Assembly (NCBI GenBank): GCA_902475645.1
Contig: CABSAH010000026.1
Location: forward strand, 1 to 14,637
Origin: an uncultured Christensenellaceae bacterium
Lineage (GTDB): Bacteria; Bacillota; Clostridia; Christensenellales; CAG-138
Reading direction: 5' to 3'
DNA length: 14,637 nt
Numbering within the stretch: the stretch's first letter is position 1; every line of letters starts with the position of its first letter. The translations under genes were made by a program, and so were the position numbers. The notes below the pieces were generated by a model. That model saw only the letters and a program-made list of their open reading frames with translations, ran no database searches and was not told the DNA's origin. This document shows, piece after piece, positions 7,901 to 14,530 of the stretch.

Positions 7901-7930
7901 AAAGCGCCCTGCCTGTACAGGGCGCTTTTT
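7901..7930 (+). terminator. Hairpin terminator or attenuator between phnD and phnC
   Basis: AAAGCGCCCTG (7901-7911) is perfectly complementary to CAGGGCGCTTT (7918-7928) around the loop CCTGTA, followed by a T tract (7926-7930). It begins 13 bases after the phnD stop codon. The next gene has no obvious promoter of its own, so the hairpin probably terminates or stabilises part of the transcripts, giving more phnD than phnCEE mRNA. Confidence 0.8.
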
Positions 7931-7970
7931 CCCTTAATATTCAACCAGTAAATTCAGAAAGAGTCGCAGT

Positions 7971-8765
7971 ATGATAAAATTTGAAAACGTGTATAAGACT
8001 TATCCAAACGGCTTCACGGCGCTCAAGAATATCAATCTTGAAATAGAGCAGGGCGAGTTCGTGGCGATAATTGGCCTCTCCGGCGCCGGCAAATCCACAA
8101 TACTGCGCTGCATCAACCGTATGCACGACGTTACAAAGGGTCAGCTTACGGTGGACGGCGTGGATGTGAACACACTGCGCGGCAAATCCCTGAGAAAATA
8201 CCGCCGAAAGGTGGGCATGATATTCCAGAGCTTCAATCTTGTTTCCCGCAGCACCGCCATAAAGAACGTGCTTACGGCGGACGTTCCGGAAATGTCCTTC
8301 TTCAAGGTGCTTTTCGGCATATTCTCAAAGGAGCAGAAGCTGCGCGCGCTTGAAAGCCTTGATAAGGTTGGCATTTTGGATAAGGCCTATACCCGCTGCG
8401 ACCAGCTGAGCGGCGGTCAGCAGCAGCGCGTTGCACTTGCGCGCACGCTTAACCAGAATCCAAAAATAATACTTGCGGACGAGCCGGTGGCCTCGCTTGA
8501 CCCCATTACGGCAAAGCAGGTCATGCAGGACTTTGTGCGCATAAACAAGGAATACAAAATTTCAATATTGCTCAATATTCACCATGTTGACCTTGCCCTT
8601 AAATATTGCGACAGGGTAATAGGCATACGCGCGGGCGAAATAGTGTTCGACGGGCCCGCAAGCACCATAACCCAGCAGCAGATAGACGAGGTGTATAACG
8701 GCACCAAGGTTCCCACAATGGGTGAAGGTGAAGGCGAGCTGCACCAGATAAAGACAGAGGGCTGA
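7971..8765 (+). CDS. phnC: Phosphonate-family ABC transporter ATP-binding protein
   Basis: Cytoplasmic ATPase of the PhnCDE-type importer, 264 residues, full length for the family. Motifs: Walker A GLSGAGKST at 35-43, Q-loop in MIFQSFNLVSRS, ABC signature LSGGQQQRVA at 146-155, Walker B IILADEP with Asp170-Glu171, D-loop SLD, and NIHHVDLALKYCDRVIG with switch His204. This last segment is characteristic of PhnC, whose relatives usually read LHQVDLAL. The start ATG has only a weak purine-rich site (GAAAGAG) upstream. phnE1 follows 4 bases after the stop codon. All catalytic motifs are intact. Confidence 0.95.
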   Translation: MIKFENVYKTYPNGFTALKNINLEIEQGEFVAIIGLSGAGKSTILRCINRMHDVTKGQLTVDGVDVNTLRGKSLRKYRRKVGMIFQSFNLVSRSTAIKNVLTADVPEMSFFKVLFGIFSKEQKLRALESLDKVGILDKAYTRCDQLSGGQQQRVALARTLNQNPKIILADEPVASLDPITAKQVMQDFVRINKEYKISILLNIHHVDLALKYCDRVIGIRAGEIVFDGPASTITQQQIDEVYNGTKVPTMGEGEGELHQIKTEG

Positions 8766-8769
8766 TGCT

Positions 8770-9624
8770 ATGGAAAACGAGAACAGCCCGGTTGTAATAA
8801 AAGAAACCCTGTACGACAAAATATTCAGGCCGCAGAGGATAACGCTTTCCAACGGCCACAGCGTGCTGCGCCGCAGGAGCCGCGCACCGCTTATATTGAT
8901 ACTGCTTGGCGCGGCAATATATCTTTCGCTTAAAATGACGGGCTTTGATATTGTGCTTGTTGTAAACAAGTTCGGCAAAATGCTCGATTTGCTAAAAAAG
9001 ATATTCAGGCCGAACTGGAGCTTTTTCCCCAAGGTCATTTCCCCGCTGTTCGATACCATAAAGATGTCCATTTTGGGCACGGTGGTTGGCTGCGCGCTTG
9101 CGCTGCCGGTGGCGATACTGTCCTCCAGCAACATTAACCACAGCCTGCCGATAGTGAGCATATGCCGCTTTATACTGGCCCTTATACGCACGCTGCCGAC
9201 GCTTATAATCGCGCTTGTGTGCGCGCTGATATTCTCACTCGGCACCTTTTCGGGCACGGTGGCTATTGCCATATTCACGTTCGGCATCGTTGCAAAAATG
9301 CTTTTTGAAAGCATAGAAACAATAGATATGGGGCCGTTTGAGGCTATGGAGGCGCTTGGGGCGAACAAGTTTCAGGCGTTCTGGTCCGCATGCGTGCCGC
9401 AGATACTGCCCGTATATTTGAGCCATAGCCTCTATTGCTTTGAAATGAACGTGCGCGCATCGGCAATACTGGGCTACGTCGGCGCGGGCGGACTGGGCAT
9501 AACCATAAACGAGCGCATAGGCTGGCGGGATTACGAAAGCCTTGGCATGGTGCTGCTTTCGCTGTTCGTGGTAGTTGTCGCTATCGACTTTTTCAGCGAA
9601 TATCTGCGCAAAAAGCTGAGCTGA
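8770..9624 (+). CDS. phnE: Phosphonate-family ABC transporter permease 1
   Basis: Membrane subunit of 284 residues. After a charged N-terminal tail come about six hydrophobic segments (the first near 39-56), the permease coupling loop EAMEALGANKFQAFWSACVPQ starting at Glu191, and the family-typical LGYVGAGGLG. It ends with a basic YLRKKLS tail. AGAGGG lies about 8 bases before the ATG. It should dimerise with the second permease around a PhnC dimer. The coupling loops of both permeases start at residue 191, consistent with duplication of one ancestral gene. Confidence 0.93.
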   Translation: MENENSPVVIKETLYDKIFRPQRITLSNGHSVLRRRSRAPLILILLGAAIYLSLKMTGFDIVLVVNKFGKMLDLLKKIFRPNWSFFPKVISPLFDTIKMSILGTVVGCALALPVAILSSSNINHSLPIVSICRFILALIRTLPTLIIALVCALIFSLGTFSGTVAIAIFTFGIVAKMLFESIETIDMGPFEAMEALGANKFQAFWSACVPQILPVYLSHSLYCFEMNVRASAILGYVGAGGLGITINERIGWRDYESLGMVLLSLFVVVVAIDFFSEYLRKKLS

Positions 9625-9635
9625 CGGAGGGCGGC

Positions 9636-10499
9636 ATGGATAAGAAAAAGAAGAAATCATTAGCGGAGATAGAACAGGCTATCGACAGGAAGCTGACCGT
9701 TGCCGAGGTATATGCAAGCCGGCCGCGGAAATGGATGCTGTACCTTGTGATAACGCTGCTTATAGTGGCAATGGTGGGCTGGTCTGCGGAGGATATTCAG
9801 TTCACCGGCTTGACCGTAACGGGTACGGAGGTTGCAAAGGGCGTGCTGCACGGCGTGTTCAATCCGGACACAAGCCTGCTTTTCGGAACATCGGAAACGG
9901 ACGTGCCGTATCTGCTGCTGCAAACAATAGCCATTGCGGTGCTTGGCACGCTGTTCGGCGCGGTGCTTGCAATACCGTTTGCGTTCCTTGCTTCCTTTAA
10001 TATTATGCCTAAGCCCATAGCGTATTTGGTAAGGATTATAATACTTATGATACGCACAATACCCAGCATAGTTTGGGCGCTTATGTGGATTCGCGTAACC
10101 GGCCCGGGCGCGGCGTGCGGCGTTATTACGCAGTCCGTATGCTCAATAGGCATGATATCCAAAATGTACATAACCGCAATAGAGGATTTGGATACGCATA
10201 TTCTTGAAAGCCTTGACGCCATGGGCTGCACGCCGTTCCAGAAGATACGCTACGGCGTTATACCCCAGCTTACCGCAAGCTTTATTTCCACAACCATATA
10301 CCGCTTCGATATAAATCTGAAGGACGCCACAACGCTTGGTATAGTCGGCGCGGGCGGCATAGGCGCATCGCTTGTGCAGTGCCTTAACAGCCGCCGCTGG
10401 GCAATGGTGGGCGCGTTTGTGTGGGGGCTGATGGTGCTGGTGCTTATAATTGAGCTTGTATCGACCAAAATCCGCCGCAAGCTGGCGCACGGCGCGTAA
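9636..10499 (+). CDS. phnE: Phosphonate-family ABC transporter permease 2
   Basis: Second permease of 287 residues, paralogous to the preceding gene. A lysine-rich start is followed by a first membrane segment (WMLYLVITLLIVAMVGW), a periplasm-side loop, four to five more membrane segments, the coupling loop ESLDAMGCTPFQKIRYGVIPQ starting at Glu191, and LGIVGAGGIGASL. It ends in a basic IRRKLAHGA tail. GGAGG stands 5 bases before the ATG, and the gap from phnE1 is 11 bases, so the genes are cotranscribed. Two unlike PhnE proteins are common in Firmicutes transporters of this class and form a heterodimeric pore. Confidence 0.93.
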   Translation: MDKKKKKSLAEIEQAIDRKLTVAEVYASRPRKWMLYLVITLLIVAMVGWSAEDIQFTGLTVTGTEVAKGVLHGVFNPDTSLLFGTSETDVPYLLLQTIAIAVLGTLFGAVLAIPFAFLASFNIMPKPIAYLVRIIILMIRTIPSIVWALMWIRVTGPGAACGVITQSVCSIGMISKMYITAIEDLDTHILESLDAMGCTPFQKIRYGVIPQLTASFISTTIYRFDINLKDATTLGIVGAGGIGASLVQCLNSRRWAMVGAFVWGLMVLVLIIELVSTKIRRKLAHGA

Positions 10500-10517
10500 A
10501 AACAAAGGTCTGCTTGC

Positions 10518-10550
10518 AATGCCCCGCCGCCGTGATGAGCGCGGGGCATT
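10518..10550 (+). promoter_or_regulatory. 10-bp perfect hairpin between phnE2 and the nucleotidase gene
   Basis: AATGCCCCGC (10518-10527) pairs with GCGGGGCATT (10541-10550) around a 13-base loop. No T tract follows on the plus strand, so it is not a classic terminator; it may mark mRNA processing or limit readthrough. The following ATG at 10570 has no ribosome binding site, and nothing in the remaining 19 bases resembles a promoter. Confidence 0.55.
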
Positions 10551-10569
10551 ATGCATACGCCAATGAATT

Positions 10570-12078
10570 ATGAAAAAGCTGAGGATATATTACACAAGCG
10601 ATGTTCACGGCGGCTTTTCGCCAATCGATTACGCAAGCGGGGCGCATACGGCAATTGGCCTTTCAAACTGCATTGAAAGCTTTGAAAAGGACGGCAGCAC
10701 GCTTGTTATAGACGGCGGGGATATTTTGCAGGGCAGCCCGTTTACATATTACCTTTTCAGCCAATGCGAACACGGCGCAAAAACCGTTGCGGGCATAATG
10801 AACATAGGCGGCTATGATTTTGTTACGCTCGGCAATCATGATTTTAATTACGGCAGGCGCGCCATTGAGGAATACGTTGCCGCGCTTAACGCAAAATGCC
10901 TTTGCGCAAACGTATCGGGCATAGCGGGCGTTGAAAAAACGGCCGTCATAACAATGGCAAATTCCCTGCGCGTGGGCATATGCGGCGTTACCACGCACTA
11001 TGTCAGCATGTGGGAAAAGAGTGAAAATATGCAGGGTATAACGGTTACGGATGCGTTTACGGCCGCAAAGGAGGCGCTTTATGAGCTGAAGGCCCAGAAT
11101 ACGGACATAAACATATGCATATACCATGGCGGCTATGAGCGAAATGCGGACACGGGCGGCATACTCTCCCTTACCGACGAAAACCAGGGCTACAGAATAT
11201 GCAGCGAGCTTGACTACGATGTGCTGCTTGCGGGGCATCAGCATATGGCGGCGGAAAACAAATGCATATGCGGCACGTTCACCTGCCAGCCGCCGGATAA
11301 GGCGAAGCAGTATATTACCATGGACATATCGGTTGAAAACGGCGTAAAGGCGGTATCCCGCCTTTGTAATGCGGGCGAAAGGGAAAACGCCGCCGTGCAT
11401 GAGCTGCTTTTGCCCTATGAAGAAAAGGCCGCCGCGTGGTTCGATATGCCGTTAGGCCATATGGATACGGCGCTTTTGCCCCAAAGCCACATAAGCATGG
11501 CGGAGCATGGCAGCCTTATTGCCAACTTTTTCAATCAGGTGCAGCTTGACGCCACGGGCGCGGATATTTCCGCAACAAGCCTCGGCAACACCGTTAAGGG
11601 GCTGAACGAGTCCGTTACCATACGCGATATCGTATCCACCTACATTTTCCCCAATACGCTCAAAACCGTTGCCGTAACGCGGGCGCAGCTAAAGCAGGCG
11701 CTTGAAAGATGCGCGGAATACTTTGCAATAGCGCCAAACGGCAAGCTTAGGGTCAGCGAAAGCTTCCTCACGCCCATTGAACAGCACTTCAACTACGATT
11801 ATTTTTACGGTATAGAGGCCGTGTTCGATATTAGGCGCGGCGTGGGGGACAGGGTGGTTTCAATCAAATACGGGGGCGCGGAGCTTAGCGGGGAAAAGCG
11901 GCTTACGCTTTGCCTTAACAATTACCGCGCATCGGGTGCGGGCGGATACGACGTTTACCGCCAATGCGAAACCGTGCGCGAGCTTCCCACGGAAATTGCG
12001 GAGCTGATAATAGCGTATGTTGACCGTCACCGCAGCATAACAGTGGATAAAACAAAATGGCTTAATGTGATTTATTAA
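10570..12078 (+). CDS. Cytoplasmic bifunctional 5'-nucleotidase / 2',3'-cyclic phosphodiesterase-type metallophosphoesterase
   Basis: Enzyme of 502 residues of the UshA/CpdB family that removes phosphate from nucleotides or other phosphate esters at a two-metal site. Metal ligands are visible: Asp11 and His13 (TSDVHG), DGGD at 48-51, GNHD at 88-91, His186 (HGGYERN), and His223/His225 (AGHQH). The C-terminal 5_nucleotid_C domain is present, with IANFFN, SLGNTVKG, RDIVSTYIFPN and, near the end, LNNYRASGAGGYDVY for substrate binding. Unlike secreted UshA/CpdB it has no signal peptide (MKKLRIYYTSDVHG leads straight into the catalytic fold), so it should act in the cytoplasm, as proposed for B. 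subtilis YunD-like proteins. It lies directly after the transporter genes and would process an imported phosphorylated compound. Real substrate unknown. Confidence 0.88.
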   Translation: MKKLRIYYTSDVHGGFSPIDYASGAHTAIGLSNCIESFEKDGSTLVIDGGDILQGSPFTYYLFSQCEHGAKTVAGIMNIGGYDFVTLGNHDFNYGRRAIEEYVAALNAKCLCANVSGIAGVEKTAVITMANSLRVGICGVTTHYVSMWEKSENMQGITVTDAFTAAKEALYELKAQNTDINICIYHGGYERNADTGGILSLTDENQGYRICSELDYDVLLAGHQHMAAENKCICGTFTCQPPDKAKQYITMDISVENGVKAVSRLCNAGERENAAVHELLLPYEEKAAAWFDMPLGHMDTALLPQSHISMAEHGSLIANFFNQVQLDATGADISATSLGNTVKGLNESVTIRDIVSTYIFPNTLKTVAVTRAQLKQALERCAEYFAIAPNGKLRVSESFLTPIEQHFNYDYFYGIEAVFDIRRGVGDRVVSIKYGGAELSGEKRLTLCLNNYRASGAGGYDVYRQCETVRELPTEIAELIIAYVDRHRSITVDKTKWLNVIY

Positions 12079-12096
12079 CATAAAAAAGGAGACAGC

Positions 12097-13071
12097 ATGA
12101 AAAACAACGTATTCAAGGTGGTTCTGCTTCAGGCTCTGCCGGCATCCGGCAAATCCGAGGTAAGGAATTTTATGGCGAATGTTGAACCGGAAAGGCTTAG
12201 GGACGAATTCCACATAGGCGAAAATCTTCAGCTTGACGATTTTCCGTATGTACACATGATGCGCCGAATTGACGACGAGCTTTTTGCAATGGGCAATCCG
12301 CGCATATTCTATCCGGGCGAGGAGCCGTTCATAGACGGGCGGGATTGGGGCACGCTTTGCAACCTGCTTAACGAGGATTATCACGACCTGATGAACCGCA
12401 GCATAACAAAGCCGGACTCCGCGGCAAAGCTGCTGTTTGAGCGCATGGACAGGGCGGCGGCGGGCGCAGGCATACCGAACAGGCTTGGCGCGCTGAATGA
12501 AAAGACGCGGAACGCGCTTGCAGATAGGCTTGAAGCCGAAGCGCGCGCAATGCTTGACGAAAAGCACGCGGCATATCCCGAAACATTTGAAAACAAGACC
12601 ATAATAATAGAATGTGCGCGCGGCGGGCCGGACGGCGCATCAATGCCGCTTACGGGCACGTTTGGCTATCAGTATTCGCTGCCCATGTTCTGCCCCGAAA
12701 TACTTGAACAGGCCGTTATACTCTACATTTGGGTAACGCCTGAGGAATCCCGCCGCAAAAATGCGGACAGGGCCGACCCCAACGACCCCGGCTCCAACCT
12801 GCACCACGGCGTGCCCATGGCGGTTATGCTGGGCGACTACGGCTGCGACGATATGGAATACCTTATAAAGAACAGCGAGGTTGAAAACACCGTTACCGTT
12901 AAGGCGCACGGCAAAACATACCATGTGCCGATAGGCGTTTTCGACAACCGTGTGGACAAGACCTCGTTCCTAAGAAGCGGCCCCGAGGCCTGGGACGCGG
13001 ACAAGGTTGCGGACGTAACCCGCGCCATACGCACCGCAACGGACAATATGTTCAGCCACTATAACGGATAA
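12097..13071 (+). CDS. Unrecognised P-loop NTPase / kinase-like protein
   Basis: I do not recognise the family of this 324-residue soluble protein. It has an N-terminal Walker A ALPASGKS at 13-20 (fits [AG]-x4-G-K-[ST]) after the strand VFKVVLLQ. A second hydrophobic strand TIIIECARGG at 168-177 could be the Walker B strand, with Glu172 as the acid. A third strand ILYIWVTPEESRRKNADRADPND around 207-230 resembles the arginine-rich lid region of small-molecule kinases and zeta-toxin-like P-loop kinases. There is no signal peptide and no membrane segment. AAGGAGA precedes the ATG, and the gap to the nucleotidase is only 18 bases, so it belongs to the transporter operon. It might phosphorylate a product of the imported compound or be regulatory. 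A toxin role is unlikely because no antitoxin partner is adjacent. Confidence 0.75.
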   Translation: MKNNVFKVVLLQALPASGKSEVRNFMANVEPERLRDEFHIGENLQLDDFPYVHMMRRIDDELFAMGNPRIFYPGEEPFIDGRDWGTLCNLLNEDYHDLMNRSITKPDSAAKLLFERMDRAAAGAGIPNRLGALNEKTRNALADRLEAEARAMLDEKHAAYPETFENKTIIIECARGGPDGASMPLTGTFGYQYSLPMFCPEILEQAVILYIWVTPEESRRKNADRADPNDPGSNLHHGVPMAVMLGDYGCDDMEYLIKNSEVENTVTVKAHGKTYHVPIGVFDNRVDKTSFLRSGPEAWDADKVADVTRAIRTATDNMFSHYNG

Positions 13072-13099
13072 AAAAAGCCGCCCTTCTGCGGAGGGGCGG
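13070..13099 (-). terminator. Terminator of ylmH, possibly bidirectional
   Basis: CCGCCC (13078-13083) pairs with GGGCGG (13094-13099) with weaker pairing inside. On the minus strand the stem is followed by a run of seven T (13076-13070), a strong intrinsic terminator that directly abuts the ylmH stop codon. On the plus strand only a loose T-rich stretch follows, so it may also end the operon from the left with lower efficiency. Confidence 0.85.
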
Positions 13100-13852
13100 T
13101 TATACATATCTTTTAATCTCAACCACCAATTTGCCCTTTTTGCTTTGGCCGGATACGGCTGAGAATATGAAGCGCCCGAACCCGCGCACGGATATTATAT
13201 CCCCTTCCTTGGGCGCGGCGGACGGGGCCTTGGCAAGCGCGCCGTTCACGAATACGCGCTCCGCCGTGAAAAGCTCCGCAGCATCGCCGCGGGAGATATG
13301 AAAGGCCTGCGCCGCCAATGCATCAAGGCGAAGGCTCGATACGCGCACAATGCCGTCCTCCGTGCGGAAAAGCTCACCCTCGGGCACGTCGGCGCATATG
13401 CGACAGACTACGCCCGTGCGCCCCACGGCTTCAAGCGTATCCGCAAAATACGGCGCAAGCGACGCTTCGACAAACGCATACCCACGCTTGCCCCGCACAA
13501 CAATGTCGCCTATCCTTTCGCGCTCAACGCCCGTGTGCATAAGCGCGCCCAAATAGTCCCTGTGCGAAAGCTCGGGCGCGAACCTTTCGCCCTTGGGCGC
13601 GATCTCTATCACTGCTATCGGGTAGCCGTCCGCATAATCCGCGTCCGCATAGCCGAAGCGCGCCATGCGCCGCTCGCACCCCTCCGCCCCGCCGTAAAGC
13701 GCATACGGCGCGCTAAGCGTGCGCTCAACGGATGCAAGCACGGCCTGATCGCTGAGCGAAAGAAACCCGCTGTACAGCAAGCACCCGCGCCCGTCGGCGC
13801 GGCGGGCAAGCTCCGCAAAGCGTTTTTTCAGCAATTCCGCATCGTTATCCAT
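13100..13852 (-). CDS. ylmH: YlmH/S4-domain RNA-binding protein
   Basis: The 250-residue product has the YlmH layout: an N-terminal alpha/beta region (SGFLSLSDQAVL, then YGGAEGCERRMARFGY), a middle region with FAPELSHRDYLGALMHTGVERERIGDI typical of the family, and a C-terminal S4 RNA-binding domain beginning at VSSLRLDALAAQAFHISR and including AERVFVNGALAK and GDIISVRGFGRF. In B. subtilis YlmH is encoded in the sepF-divIVA region and has been linked to rescue of stalled large ribosomal subunits, related to RqcP. Here it stands alone between the phn operon and a repeat block, without sepF, ylmG or divIVA. I choose the ATG at 13852-13850 rather than the frame up to 13873, because the promoter's -10 box lies between these positions; there is no ribosome binding site. 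Confidence 0.9.
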   Translation of the reverse strand: MDNDAELLKKRFAELARRADGRGCLLYSGFLSLSDQAVLASVERTLSAPYALYGGAEGCERRMARFGYADADYADGYPIAVIEIAPKGERFAPELSHRDYLGALMHTGVERERIGDIVVRGKRGYAFVEASLAPYFADTLEAVGRTGVVCRICADVPEGELFRTEDGIVRVSSLRLDALAAQAFHISRGDAAELFTAERVFVNGALAKAPSAAPKEGDIISVRGFGRFIFSAVSGQSKKGKLVVEIKRYV

Positions 13853-13858
13853 GATTAT

Positions 13859-13887
13859 ATTATAGCGGCCCATAGGGGCGATGACAA
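13859..13887 (-). promoter_or_regulatory. Near-consensus promoter giving a leaderless ylmH mRNA
   Basis: On the minus strand TTGTCA (13887-13882) and TATAAT (13864-13859) are separated by exactly 17 bases. The usual start about 7 bases beyond the -10 falls on the A of the ATG at 13852. There is no room for a ribosome binding site, so a leaderless transcript is predicted. Confidence 0.65.
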
Positions 13888-13975
13888 TACGGGAGAGGGG
13901 GAGAAAATGCGGAATGTGGAATGCATAATTAGAAATTAGTGGGACGTGAAACGGGCGTTATGGGTTCCACGTTGT
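13888..13975. other. Intergenic spacer with no recognised gene
   Basis: This stretch contains a purine-rich segment (GGGAGAGGGGGAGAAAATG) and a short near-duplicate (GGAATGTGGAATGC). No coding sequence with a ribosome binding site, RNA gene or clear hairpin was seen. It leads into the repeat block on its right. Confidence 0.5.
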
Positions 13976-14067
13976 ACTCCCTCCGTCTTTTGCTTACGCG
14001 AAAGCTACGTCCTAACCGCTTCCATTTTAACTCCCTCCGTCTTTTGCTTCGCAAAAGCCACCTCCAA
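13976..14067. repeat. Two direct copies of a 20-bp core at a 54-bp spacing
   Basis: ACTCCCTCCGTCTTTTGCTT occurs at 13976-13995 and again at 14030-14049. Each copy is followed by a different short inverted repeat: GCTT/AAGC in the first, CTTTTGC-TTC-GCAAAAG (14041-14057) in the second. After the cores the units diverge. It adjoins the type B array. Confidence 0.7.
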
Positions 14068-14345
14068 GCCACACCCCTTTCGTCACGGCTAACGCCGCGA
14101 CACTTTCCCCGTAAACGGGGACAGCTTTTGGGCGGTGGTTGCGCAAACCAAAAGGCTCCACCGAGCCGCACCCCTTTCGGCACTTCGTGCCACTTTCCCC
14201 GCCAGCGGGGACAGCTTTTGGGCGGTGGCTACACAAACCCAAAAGGCTCCACCGAGCCGCACCCCTTTCGGCACTTCGTGCCACTTTCCCCGCCAGCGGG
14301 GACAGCTTTTGGGGCGGTGGTTGCGCAAACCCAAAGGCTCCCCGA
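14068..14345. repeat. Tandem array of type B hairpin repeats (copies 2-4)
   Basis: Copies start at 14068, 14165 and 14256; the last two are 91 and 90 bases long and nearly identical. Each has CC(G/A)CACCCCTTTCG, a variable hairpin (CGGC-TAAC-GCCG in copy 2, GGCAC-TTC-GTGCC in copies 3 and 4), a fixed stem CCCCG/CGGGG (14107-14111 with 14116-14120; 14197-14201 with 14206-14210; 14288-14292 with 14297-14301), ACAGCTTTTGGG and GGCTCC. Open frames crossing this array lack a ribosome binding site and simply restate the repeat. Confidence 0.85.
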
Positions 14346-14440
14346 ACGGGGAGCTGTCGCCGTCAGGCGACTGAGGGGTTGACGAAAATAACAGCAGCCC
14401 CGCGCAACCCCTCCGTCAATTCGCTGGTGCTCATGCTCAC
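14333..14440. repeat. Type A repeat, copy 4, with the shared tail
   Basis: Hairpin I pairs GCTCCCC (14337-14343) with GGGGAGC (14348-14354), and hairpin II pairs GTCGCC (14356-14361) with GGCGAC (14366-14371). The tail then has GAGGGGTTG (14373-14381), whose exact complement CAACCCCTC lies at 14405-14413, followed by CGTCAATTCGCT and TGCTCAT. This reproduces the block order of 237-331. Confidence 0.75.
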
Positions 14441-14448
14441 CTTCTACG

Positions 14449-14530
14449 CACGTGGGGACAGCTTATATACGGGCGTCAACGATATACCGCGGATTAATCA
14501 CTTTCCCCGCACGCGGGGACAGCTTTTGGG
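14449..14530. repeat. Partial and divergent type B repeats
   Basis: A fragment CGTGGGGACAGCTT lies at 14451-14464. A better copy at 14500-14530 has ACTTTCCCCG-CACG-CGGGGACAGCTTTTGGGCGG, with stem 14505-14509 and 14514-14518. From 14531 to 14610 I see no gene, only AT-richer sequence leading to the promoter element at the window edge. Confidence 0.65.

Noticed and set aside
12097..13071. A zeta-type toxin of a toxin-antitoxin pair
   Set aside because: The P-loop and lid-like segment are suggestive, but there is no small antitoxin gene next to it and it sits at the end of a transport operon.
14068..14345. A CRISPR array
   Set aside because: The units are about 91 bases and almost wholly identical, with no alternation of short constant repeats and unique spacers, and no cas genes nearby.
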